A stretch of 7,581 nt of DNA from CAZFYZ01 sp964523735 (lineage in GTDB: Bacteria > Armatimonadota > UBA5829), in assembly GCA_964523735.1 (NCBI GenBank), contig CAZFYZ010000160.1, positions 1 through 7,581 on the forward strand, read 5' to 3'. The notes under the pieces are model-generated. The model ran no database searches and was not told the origin of the DNA. It saw only the letters and a program-made list of their open reading frames with translations. This document shows positions 1 through 6,584 of this stretch, one piece after another (the first letter of the stretch is position 1; each line of letters begins with the position of its first letter). A program made the translations under genes and the position numbers.

Positions 1-7
1 AGGGCCC

Positions 8-37
8 TTCAAGAAGCTCAGCTTTCTGTGATAGAAT
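8..37 (+). promoter_or_regulatory. Candidate promoter of the sigma/anti-sigma pair
   Basis: An extended -10 element, TG at 29-30 followed by one base and TAGAAT at 32-37, differs from TATAAT at one position. A weak -35-like TTCAAG lies at 8-13 with an 18-bp spacer. Transcription would start near 44, giving a leader of about 55 nt before the GTG start at 99. The -10 is good but the -35 is poor, as expected for an extended -10 promoter. No second promoter is evident before the downstream gene. Whether the encoded sigma factor controls its own promoter cannot be told from the sequence. Confidence 0.4.
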
Positions 38-98
38 CTAAGCAGTTTGCGCACCCGTTCTATTGGGCATGCTTTGCCTTGTTTGGAAACCCTAGATA

Positions 99-1163
99 GT
101 GGACGCTCAGAGACTGCTTGACGCATATGTGGAAGCCCCCGAGGACAGTGGGGGACGGCATTGGGAGGACCTCTCGCAAGTGGTGAGGGACCTCGTGCAC
201 AAGTCTGTCGGCAAGCGCGAGGTCAGCGACCTCGAGGACTTCGAGGAGGAGTGCGTGGTCGCGATCTGGCTGAAGATTAGCACCTTGCGTGCCGCTTCGG
301 CGTCAGAGACGACGTCTCCAACCTCTGGAATCGACAACCTGGAAGCTTTTGTCCGGCAGGCGGTCCACAACCGATACTGCGACGCGATCCGCCGAAAACG
401 CCCCAAATGGTATAACCTCAAGCTCGAGCTGATGGAGATCTGCTCCGGGAAGACCAATGTGCAAGGCTTTGCGCTATGGCAGAGCCCAGATTCGGGCGCG
501 AGGCTCTGTGGATACGAGGACTGGCAGAAGATCAGGGGCTCGTTCTCCGGCAAATGCCGTGAGCTGGCTGAGAATTCGGCGGCGTTTCGGGCCAGGCATC
601 TTCAGAACCGCGATCCTCAAGAGCTTCCGCTGTATGAGCTTGCGGCGACCGTGCTCGACTTCTGCGGCGGGCCGGTGGAAGTGGATGTGCTCACGAGCTG
701 CATCGCGGAGCTTGTGAAAGCGAAGAATGAGGACCCGCTGTCAATCGATGCTCAACCCGGCGGAGATGAGGAAGCCGGTGCCCCTGTAGATTGGCTCATT
801 TCACCCGATACTGATGTTGAGCAGCAAGTCGTCGATGCTTCGTGGTTCACGCACGTCATCACCTGGTTTTGGAAAGAGTTCCTGGAGCTTTCTGTGAAGC
901 AGCGGAAGGCGGTTATATATGGGATGTCCCGCGAGCAGGTGATGGCCCTTTGCGCCGAAGTAGGCGCTGTCGAGGTAGCCAACTCGCTTGAGATGAACCG
1001 GGAGCAGTTCGCGTCTTTGGTTGGTGGGCTGCCATTGCCGGACGCCAAGACGGCGGACGAACTGGGGATACTCACTCGCGCGGTCCCGAGCGTGAGGTTC
1101 AAGGCATGGGGGCGGATTCGCAGGCGAACAAAGAAGTCAGCGCTGTCGCTTGAGGATCTTTGA
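99..1163 (+). CDS. Divergent, long sigma-70-like (ECF-type) sigma factor
   Basis: Probable RNA polymerase sigma factor of 354 aa. Residues 44-104 resemble sigma region 2: an acidic helix (DLEDFEEECVVAIW, 44-57), then NLEAFVRQAVHNRYCDAIRR (80-99) and a basic RRKRPKW end, like the core-binding and -10 recognition helices of ECF factors. Residues about 262-346 resemble region 4: LSVKQRKAVIYG (264-275), then TADELGILTRAVPSVRFKAWGRIRRR (318-343), laid out like a region 4.2 helix-turn-helix; only its key parts are recognisable. Typical ECF factors have about 180-200 residues. Here about 150 residues of unrecognised, partly acidic sequence separate the two regions, and region 4 itself seems to carry an insertion. 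The start is GTG at 99, because an in-frame TAG at 93-95 excludes longer starts; a weak GGAAA Shine-Dalgarno sits 9 nt upstream. GTG at 129 is the next alternative. The downstream zinc-finger anti-sigma-like gene strongly supports the sigma assignment. No other family was recognised. Confidence 0.72.
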   Translation: MDAQRLLDAYVEAPEDSGGRHWEDLSQVVRDLVHKSVGKREVSDLEDFEEECVVAIWLKISTLRAASASETTSPTSGIDNLEAFVRQAVHNRYCDAIRRKRPKWYNLKLELMEICSGKTNVQGFALWQSPDSGARLCGYEDWQKIRGSFSGKCRELAENSAAFRARHLQNRDPQELPLYELAATVLDFCGGPVEVDVLTSCIAELVKAKNEDPLSIDAQPGGDEEAGAPVDWLISPDTDVEQQVVDASWFTHVITWFWKEFLELSVKQRKAVIYGMSREQVMALCAEVGAVEVANSLEMNREQFASLVGGLPLPDAKTADELGILTRAVPSVRFKAWGRIRRRTKKSALSLEDL

Positions 1164-1230
1164 GAACTCCAAAGAATTGCGGCAAGGTGGTAGGACCGCC
1201 TGCGACATGAATTACTGAAGGTATAGGTCG

Positions 1231-2526
1231 ATGGAGTGCGCGAAGACTGAGGAACTGACCAGGTTCTTGCTGGGAGAGCTGGAGCCTGGGCGGCTGATTG
1301 AGGTGGACGATCACCTGCGATCCTGCGAGAGCTGCAGGGCGCGGTTGGAGCGTCTGCCCATGCGCGCGCGCGTCATCGGCGGATTTGGCGCAGAGCTGCT
1401 CGGCGTGGCCGACTGCCCTGAGTATGAGGAGCTTTCCGCGTTTGTGGATGGATCGCTTGGAGCAGACAGTGCCAAGGCCATCACGGCTCACCTCAATGCA
1501 TGCGAACTGTGCTCGGCAGACGTTGAGCGGATTAACGAACTGCGCGGACACGCATCGCTGCGCGATAAGGTCAAAGTGCAGCCTGGTATGAACCGGCGTG
1601 CATCGGGTTGGCGGATTCCGGTCTGGCAGAAGGCCCTTGCCGGCGCGACCGCGCTCGCGGCTATCGTGGCTGTCGTCATCTACACAAGCGGGCCGCCAGC
1701 GCAGCGTTCCCCGGGCCAGGTGTACGCCGTTAAGGATGTGCACACGCAATCCGCGCCTGACGTTGCGAAACCTCAGGTGGCCCCGACACAAGTCGCGGAG
1801 CAGAAGCCGGAGACCCCTAAGCCCACCGTGATCGCGGCGAAGCCGCCTCAGGCGCCGCCCAAGCCCGCGGTTCTTGTGAAAGACGGCTCATACGGTCTAG
1901 TCAAGCGGGATGGCCGAGTTGCGTATGCTCGCTCTGACGGCAATCTCATCCGGACGCCGCTCGAGGCGAAGATCGACCGGCTGATCGCGCAGAAGATCGC
2001 ATCAGGCAAGATCAGGCCGGCACAGACCGTGACAGTCGCGATGAATACGATTCAGGTCAGGACGGAGGATGGCTTCACGCCGTCGCCCGCCGCGCCGAAG
2101 CCGGTCTCGCCGTCAGGGATAGTTCTGATGAGCGACCGCCCGGCATTCAAGTGGACACGCGTGGACCTGGCCGATTCCTACAGGCTGGTTGTTACCGACA
2201 GCAAGGGGAACGTGGTCTTCGATCAGACTACGGACAAGACCTCGCTGTCGCCCGGCGCCCTGGGTCGCGGCCAGGCGTATATCTGGCGGGTAGGGGTCAG
2301 GTTCTCTGAGAGCGATGAGTGGGCCAGTTCACGCGGGCGGAAGTTCGGCGTCCTCTCGAGCGACGATTACAGCCTGATTCAGTCAGTGAAGCGGACGATG
2401 CCCGGCTCGCATCTGGCATTGGGTGCGGTATACGAGTCGCTCGGTTTCAGCGACGAAGCCGCGCGCGAGTACAACTCAGTGCGGAGGGCCAACCCCGGCT
2501 CTTCGTTGGCACGAAAGCTTCGCTAG
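1231..2526 (+). CDS. Transmembrane zinc-finger anti-sigma factor-like protein with FN3-like and TPR-like C-terminus
   Basis: Likely anti-sigma factor or membrane regulator of 431 aa, partner of the upstream sigma-like gene. The N-terminus holds two zf-HC2/ZAS-type modules: C3 with H28-C32-C35, and C62 with H87-C91-C94. In this family such modules bind zinc and hold an ECF sigma factor at the membrane. One transmembrane helix follows (about 134-154, Ala/Val-rich), then a Pro/Lys/Ala-rich stalk (about 155-213). The positive-inside rule puts the zinc fingers in the cytoplasm and the rest outside. Residues about 218-262 form an unrecognised segment. Residues about 290-375 look like an Ig/FN3-type beta domain (RPAFKWTRV, SYRLVVTDSKGNVVF, YIWRVGV). 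Residues about 393-425 look like one TPR-like helix pair (HLALGAVYESLGFSDEAAREY). The ATG at 1231 has GAAGG 9 nt upstream. The 67-bp gap without an evident promoter suggests co-transcription with the sigma gene. The ligand and any proteolytic control are unknown. Confidence 0.78.
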   Translation: MECAKTEELTRFLLGELEPGRLIEVDDHLRSCESCRARLERLPMRARVIGGFGAELLGVADCPEYEELSAFVDGSLGADSAKAITAHLNACELCSADVERINELRGHASLRDKVKVQPGMNRRASGWRIPVWQKALAGATALAAIVAVVIYTSGPPAQRSPGQVYAVKDVHTQSAPDVAKPQVAPTQVAEQKPETPKPTVIAAKPPQAPPKPAVLVKDGSYGLVKRDGRVAYARSDGNLIRTPLEAKIDRLIAQKIASGKIRPAQTVTVAMNTIQVRTEDGFTPSPAAPKPVSPSGIVLMSDRPAFKWTRVDLADSYRLVVTDSKGNVVFDQTTDKTSLSPGALGRGQAYIWRVGVRFSESDEWASSRGRKFGVLSSDDYSLIQSVKRTMPGSHLALGAVYESLGFSDEAAREYNSVRRANPGSSLARKLR

Positions 2527-2568
2527 AGAACAGGACCGCCATTTCCGGCCACGTGTTCACCGTTCTCT
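2525..2568. repeat. Inverted repeat across convergent gene ends
   Basis: AGAGAAC at 2525-2531 is matched by its reverse complement GTTCTCT at 2562-2568, with 30 bases between the arms. The arms overlap the anti-sigma stop codon and the last codons of the glycosyltransferase gene, so a transcript in either direction could fold here. No T-tract follows on either strand and the stem is only 7 bp. A bidirectional terminator role is therefore weakly supported. Confidence 0.25.
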
Positions 2569-4146
2569 CTGCCTGAATGGTGTGCTCCGCTCGTAGATAA
2601 CGAACAGGTAGCAGTCCGTCTTGGGTTGATAGTTGGCCTCGATGTAGTCGATCAGCAGTCTCGGCTGGTGGTCGGCCTCGATAGTGAAGAAACCGTCCCG
2701 GTCCCACTCGAGCGATCTCACGAAGTACCTCACGCGGTTCGATTCCATATCCCCGATGATCTCCCTCTGCACGCTTGGGGTATCAGTGACGCCGGGATGC
2801 GGTTCGTAGAACCGAGTCGGTGAGCCGCGATCTGCCAGGAAGTGCAGGGCCGGCGTCCCGCAGAGTATCTTCTCATCTGGACGGGTCATCTCGCGTATGT
2901 CTCGAGCGGCTATCGCGATGGCTTCCGCGTGGCCGCTTGCCGCTCGGATGCCTCCACGGCCGGGGATTATTACCGGCGCGTAGTCCCGCTGAGCCCAAGT
3001 GGTGTAGACTGCGAACGGGGCGAACGCAACAATCGAGGCAACGACTCCCGCGGCTCCGCCTATCCTCAGCAGCCTGTCCTTGTGCGCTGAAGCGACGGCG
3101 AACGCGACGGCGGCGATCGATGCCGCTCCTACGAGACGAATCCCTGCGGGCCGCACGCGCAGCATTAGTATCAAGGCGAATGCAAGGCCGAACAGCACGG
3201 CGGTAAGCATCTCGCGTCTGTCGCCGCTCTCTATTGCTCTGCGAACAGACACAACGGCCAGCACCAGCAGTGCAAGAGGCAGCAAGTAGAACCCAAAGAG
3301 CTGATATGGCAGCGCGATCCACATCGGCGCCCAATGCCTGTCGATGACCAACAGCTCACTCCACGGCAGAGGATATGGCAGGGGCCGTACCTTTGGAAAT
3401 ACCAGCGCGGGAAAGAGCACGGCGGAATCCACCATTGCCCCAAGAGCCTGGTTAACCCCAAGATAGACAGCCATTGCAGCGGGAAGCACCATCGCAGCCA
3501 GCAATCCCTTGCCCGCCTGCTTGAGCCGAGAGCGCATATCGCCCCCCGCAGTCAACAGGAGGCATCCAACCAACGCTAGTGTTGTGTAGGCGCCGGCGTC
3601 TTGACGGAACAGGAGCGTCAGTCCCGCGAAGAGGCCGGCGAGAGTTCTCCATCGCGGTAGGGGCTGCTCCACAAACCGGATAATGAAGTAGGCGCAGGCA
3701 GTCGCCGCAGCCATCCAATACGTCTGGTTGGCCCCGAGCGGGACAAGTGCTAGGAAGACAGTCAGCGAGCCGAGTCTGGCCACGTTGTTTGTAGGGACCC
3801 TGGATACGATTGCATAGAAGATCACTGCGTGTACTGCTCCGAATGTGAGCATGCACAATCTGATGGCCGCCATACTCTCACCGAAGACCAGAAATGCAAG
3901 CGCGTTAACGTAAAACGAGCCAGGCGCGTAGAGCGTCCAGAAATCCCGGTAAGGTACCGCCCCGTGCAGCACAAGTCGGGCACCTTCCGCGGCGACGCCA
4001 TCATCATACGAAGAGAAGTTGCGGTCGAAGATGAGGAATCCGATTCGGACGGCTAGCGCGCAGAAGATGAGAGGCAGGGCCCATCGGAGAATCGATGCGC
4101 TGTCTGATGAGGAGGAAGTCGAGGACTGCTTGCCTTGTTTGGCCAT
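2557..4146 (-). CDS. GT-C fold membrane glycosyltransferase, GT39/ArnT-like
   Basis: Polytopic inner-membrane glycosyltransferase of 529 aa. Families of this type move a sugar from a polyprenyl-phosphate carrier to a protein, lipid or glycan on the outer face of the membrane. A Ser-rich tail (about 1-19) precedes the first membrane helix (about 21-40). The first external loop carries the acidic SSYDDG (45-50), where GT-C enzymes keep their catalytic aspartate, followed by PYRDFWTLYAPGSFY (65-79), typical of GT39/PMT_2-like proteins. Many further hydrophobic helices run to about 385, with LLFRQDAGAY at 178-187. The last 140 residues or so are a soluble domain (HFLADRGSPTRFYEP, 435-449; FVIYER, 515-520), probably extracytoplasmic. 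The sugar donor and acceptor cannot be inferred. The ATG at 4146 lies 6 nt beyond the CCA end of the tRNA-Pro gene and has no Shine-Dalgarno; no other ATG, GTG or TTG occurs in frame before the first helix. The gene is probably read through from the tRNA promoter. Confidence 0.8.
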   Translation of the reverse strand: MAKQGKQSSTSSSSDSASILRWALPLIFCALAVRIGFLIFDRNFSSYDDGVAAEGARLVLHGAVPYRDFWTLYAPGSFYVNALAFLVFGESMAAIRLCMLTFGAVHAVIFYAIVSRVPTNNVARLGSLTVFLALVPLGANQTYWMAAATACAYFIIRFVEQPLPRWRTLAGLFAGLTLLFRQDAGAYTTLALVGCLLLTAGGDMRSRLKQAGKGLLAAMVLPAAMAVYLGVNQALGAMVDSAVLFPALVFPKVRPLPYPLPWSELLVIDRHWAPMWIALPYQLFGFYLLPLALLVLAVVSVRRAIESGDRREMLTAVLFGLAFALILMLRVRPAGIRLVGAASIAAVAFAVASAHKDRLLRIGGAAGVVASIVAFAPFAVYTTWAQRDYAPVIIPGRGGIRAASGHAEAIAIAARDIREMTRPDEKILCGTPALHFLADRGSPTRFYEPHPGVTDTPSVQREIIGDMESNRVRYFVRSLEWDRDGFFTIEADHQPRLLIDYIEANYQPKTDCYLFVIYERSTPFRQRER

Positions 4147-4152
4147 AGCTGA

Positions 4153-4229
4153 TGGTCGGGGCGGGCGGATTCGAACCGCCGACCTCTCAGTCCCGAACCG
4201 AGCGCTCTACCAAGCTGAGCCGCGCCCCG
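4153..4229 (-). tRNA. tRNA-Pro (anticodon CGG), CCA encoded
   Basis: A complete 77-nt cloverleaf lies on the minus strand. The acceptor stem CGGGGCG/CGCCCCG is perfectly paired (4223-4229 with 4157-4163). The D-arm contains GCTCAGCTTGGTAGAGC. The anticodon arm (4186-4202) has loop TTCGGGA and anticodon CGG at 4193-4195. The variable loop is 5 nt. The T-arm has GGCGG/CCGCC around TTCGAAT (4164-4180). The discriminator is A (4156), followed by genomic CCA (4153-4155). Anticodon CGG, G37 and discriminator A identify a proline tRNA reading CCG. The gene lies between phoU and the glycosyltransferase gene. Confidence 0.96.
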
Positions 4230-4241
4230 CCGACCTCGATC

Positions 4242-4271
4242 ATTATAGCACCCATGGGCACCGCAAGGCAA
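4242..4271 (-). promoter_or_regulatory. Promoter of tRNA-Pro
   Basis: On the minus strand a perfect TATAAT (4247-4242) is preceded by TG and one base, an extended -10. A -35-like TTGCCT (4271-4266) lies 18 bp upstream. The start would fall near 4235, about 6 nt before the mature tRNA 5' end at 4229, a normal arrangement for a tRNA gene. The promoter lies in the 61-bp gap after phoU and probably also drives the downstream glycosyltransferase gene. Confidence 0.75.
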
Positions 4272-4290
4272 TAGCACCGCGGCCCGTTGC

Positions 4291-4962
4291 TCAGGCACCT
4301 GTGTAGACCTCGGGCTGGTGGCGGACGATTTCACCTTCCACCATGTAGATCACGTCTTCGGCGATATTCGTAGCCTGGTCGGCGATTCGCTCCAGATGCC
4401 GCGCGGCTGAGAGCAAATGAACAGCCTCCGCGACATGCTCTGGGTTCTTCTTGATGTAGTTCTGGACCGTCGGGAACATGAGCTGGTTCATCGCATCCAC
4501 TTCATCGTCTGACGCGCGAACCTGGCGGGCGAGGGCAGCGTCGCTGTTGACAAGAGCATCCAAACTCCGCTTTAGCATGTCCTGAGTGAGCTTTGCCATA
4601 CCCGGGAAGTCCAGCCACAGGTCGATCTTCGGACGATCAGCAAGATATACAGCCCTCTCCGAGATATCTACAGCAAGGTCCCCGATGCGTTCGAGGTCGT
4701 TGTTCATCTTCAGAACGGCAATGACGTATCGAAGGTCGATCGCAACTGGCTGGTGGAGAGCGAGTATCTTCAGGCACTCCTCTTCGATCTCTACCTCGAG
4801 CTGATCAAGCTGGTCGTCATGCTCGATGACTTCGATGGCTTCTTTCGGGTTTCGCGAAACAAGCGAGTTCACGGCCTTGCGCACCGCCTCTTCGACTTCC
4901 GCTCCCATGAAGAGTATCCTCTTCTTGAGCCCCTCGATCTCTTTGTGCAGGTGGGTGGTCAT
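4291..4962 (-). CDS. phoU: PhoU, phosphate signalling/transport regulator
   Basis: PhoU is a cytoplasmic all-helical protein that couples the Pst transporter to the PhoR-type kinase, represses the Pho response when phosphate is plentiful, and limits phosphate uptake. At 223 aa it has the usual family length. Its two three-helix repeats each carry the conserved metal-binding signature: NNDLERIGDLAVDI at 87-100 (E91, D95, D99) and RHLERIADQATNIAED at 188-203 (E191, D195, E202). The ATG at 4962 directly abuts the pstB stop codon (TAG-ATG), so translation is probably coupled; GGGAG about 10 nt upstream is a plausible ribosome binding site. It is the last gene of the pst operon here. No strong terminator is evident before the tRNA-Pro promoter. 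Confidence 0.96.
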   Translation of the reverse strand: MTTHLHKEIEGLKKRILFMGAEVEEAVRKAVNSLVSRNPKEAIEVIEHDDQLDQLEVEIEEECLKILALHQPVAIDLRYVIAVLKMNNDLERIGDLAVDISERAVYLADRPKIDLWLDFPGMAKLTQDMLKRSLDALVNSDAALARQVRASDDEVDAMNQLMFPTVQNYIKKNPEHVAEAVHLLSAARHLERIADQATNIAEDVIYMVEGEIVRHQPEVYTGA

Positions 4963-5736
4963 CTAGCCAAATCTCCCGGTGATGTAGTCTTCCGTCTGCT
5001 TCTTGGCGGGGCGAGTGAAGATGTCGGTTGTCGGCCCGAACTCGATCACCTCGCCATTGAAGAAGAACGCTGTGTAGTCCGACACGCGCGCTGCCTGCTG
5101 CATGTTGTGAGTGACGATGACGATCGTGTAGTCTGTCTTGAGTTCGCCGATCAGGTCCTCAAGCTTGGCAGTACCCACAGGGTCGATGGCAGAGGCCGGC
5201 TCGTCCATCAGGATTACCTCTGGCTCAACTGCGATAGCTCGAGCTATGCACAGTCGCTGCTGCTGCCCACCGGATAGATTGGTGCCCTGATCGTCGAGCT
5301 TGTCCTTGACTTCGTCCCAAAGCGCTGCGTTTGATAGAGCCTGCTCGACTCGGCCCTCAAGCTCGGTGCGGGAGTATCTGCCCTGCAGCCTTAGCCCATA
5401 AGCGACGTTGTCGAATATGGACATCGGGAACGGGCTCGGCCGCTGAAAGATCATCCCCACGTTCATTCTGAGCTGGATCAGGTCCACCGAAGGGTCTAGC
5501 AGGTTCCTGCCGTCGAGCAGGATCTCGCCGGTCGCCATCTGTCCGCGATACATCTCGTAGATGCGGTTGTAGCACCTGATGTGGGTTGACTTGCCGCAGC
5601 CGGATGGACCGATTATCGCCGTGACCTGGTTAGTGGCTATGTCCAGGTTGTTGTCCTTCAGCGCATGGTGGGAACCATAGTGGAAGTTGAGGTTCCGCAC
5701 GGATATCTTGGGATTCTGGATCAACTGCTCGCTCAT
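4963..5736 (-). CDS. pstB: PstB, phosphate ABC transporter ATPase
   Basis: PstB is the ATP-hydrolysing subunit of the high-affinity PstSCAB phosphate importer and acts as a dimer on the cytoplasmic face of PstC/PstA. At 257 aa it is full length. All ABC motifs are present: Walker A GPSGCGKST (43-51), Q-loop Q98 in FQRP followed by the PstB-typical SPFPMSI, signature LSGGQQQR (154-161), Walker B VILMDEP (174-180), D-loop SAID (182-185) and switch His210 (VTHNMQQAAR). The ending PAKKQTEDYITGRFG is diagnostic of PstB. The ATG at 5736 was chosen because it overlaps the pstA stop as ATGA, has an AGAGAGGAAG-type ribosome binding site upstream, and gives the family length; a longer reading to 5838 would lie inside pstA. 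A histidine follows Walker A (GKSTHIRC), where leucine or phenylalanine is common. Confidence 0.97.
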   Translation of the reverse strand: MSEQLIQNPKISVRNLNFHYGSHHALKDNNLDIATNQVTAIIGPSGCGKSTHIRCYNRIYEMYRGQMATGEILLDGRNLLDPSVDLIQLRMNVGMIFQRPSPFPMSIFDNVAYGLRLQGRYSRTELEGRVEQALSNAALWDEVKDKLDDQGTNLSGGQQQRLCIARAIAVEPEVILMDEPASAIDPVGTAKLEDLIGELKTDYTIVIVTHNMQQAARVSDYTAFFFNGEVIEFGPTTDIFTRPAKKQTEDYITGRFG

Positions 5737-6584
5737 GGTCGTGACTTCCTCTCTCGAGCGATCAGTCGTGCGGTAAGGTTCAAGAACAGCACTGCGGCTG
5801 TGATCAGTAACGATGCTCCCCATGCTCTTGCCTGCCAATCGGAGTAAGGTGACATTGCGTAGTTGAAAATCGTGACCGTAAGGTTGGCCATCGGCTTGTC
5901 GAGTGCGACGCTCCAGTATGGGCTGTTGAGCGTGGTGAAGAGAAGTGGGGCGGTCTCACCGCTGACTCTCGCCGCTGCGAGCATAACCCCAGTCACCAGT
6001 CCGCCTTTGGCAGCCCGAAACGCTACATCGAATATCATTCGATGACTGGGTGCACCTAGTGCCAACGCCGACTCGCGCAGAGAGTTCGGAACTAGTTTGA
6101 GCATATCCTCTGTCGTCCGCATTACAATAGGCAGCATTATAATCGCCAGCGCGACGCCACCGGCCAGCCCGGAGAACCCTCCCGTCGGCACTACCAACAG
6201 AGTATACACAAACACGCCGATCACGATCGATGGCGCGCCCATCAGCACGTTGGCGACGAATCGGACTGCAGCAGCGAACCTCCCATCCCGCCCAAACTCC
6301 GCCAGAAAGGTGCCGCCGAGAATGCCGATCGGCACACCAATCACGGTCGCGAGTGCCGTGATCAGGAGAGTGCCCGCAATAGCATTCGCTAGCCCGCCGC
6401 CGGTCTCGCCCGGAGGCTTCGGGAGTTCGGTGAAGAAGCTCCAGTTGATTGCGGCAAGGCCCTTGTTCGTGACAACGTGGAGTATCCACAAGAGCATGAA
6501 CAGGCCGAACAACGCAGCGCCGCCGGCGACTATGGTGATCCCGGCATTGACCAATTCCCTGCCTCTGACAGATCGCGCTCTCAT
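5733..6584 (-). CDS. pstA: PstA, phosphate ABC transporter permease
   Basis: PstA is one of the two inner-membrane permease subunits forming the phosphate channel with PstC. It has 283 aa and about six hydrophobic helices, starting with residues about 13-38. The sequence AIAGTLLITALATVIGVPIGI (69-89) begins the BPD_transp_1 domain. NVLMGAPSIVIGVFVY (112-127) is a PstA hallmark. The cytoplasmic EAA loop that contacts PstB is RESALALGAPSHRMIFDVAF (170-189), and ARVSGETAPLLFT (205-217) is also typical of PstA. The ATG at 6584 overlaps the pstC stop as ATGA and has a strong AGGGAGG ribosome binding site 6 nt upstream. The stop codon in turn overlaps the pstB start, so the three genes are probably translationally coupled. 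Confidence 0.97.
   Translation of the reverse strand: MRARSVRGRELVNAGITIVAGGAALFGLFMLLWILHVVTNKGLAAINWSFFTELPKPPGETGGGLANAIAGTLLITALATVIGVPIGILGGTFLAEFGRDGRFAAAVRFVANVLMGAPSIVIGVFVYTLLVVPTGGFSGLAGGVALAIIMLPIVMRTTEDMLKLVPNSLRESALALGAPSHRMIFDVAFRAAKGGLVTGVMLAAARVSGETAPLLFTTLNSPYWSVALDKPMANLTVTIFNYAMSPYSDWQARAWGASLLITAAVLFLNLTARLIARERKSRP

Noticed and set aside
107..553. A 148-codon minus-strand open frame opposite the sigma gene
   Set aside because: The composition is low-complexity and Ser-rich with no motif. The sigma-like region 2 on the + strand explains the stretch.
1359..1372. Alternating GC run (Z-DNA-like) in the anti-sigma gene
   Set aside because: It lies inside codons for a Met-Arg-Ala-Arg stretch in GC-rich DNA, which codon use explains.
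1099..1791. A 230-codon open frame on the minus strand, antisense to the anti-sigma gene
   Set aside because: It is the antisense shadow of the zinc-finger gene. Its product is Arg/Cys/His-rich with no recognisable domain, while the + strand frame shows clear motifs.
4245..4278. Direct repeat ATAGCACC at 4245-4252 and 4271-4278
   Set aside because: Two 8-bp copies in a short GC-rich gap can occur by chance. One overlaps the -10 element, but no known operator pattern was recognised.
4256..4285. Possible stem-loop after phoU (GGGC+CGC pairing with GCG+GCCC, 2-nt bulge, 14-nt loop on the minus strand)
   Set aside because: It is short and bulged with no U-tract after it, and it overlaps the tRNA promoter. 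Not convincing as an intrinsic terminator.
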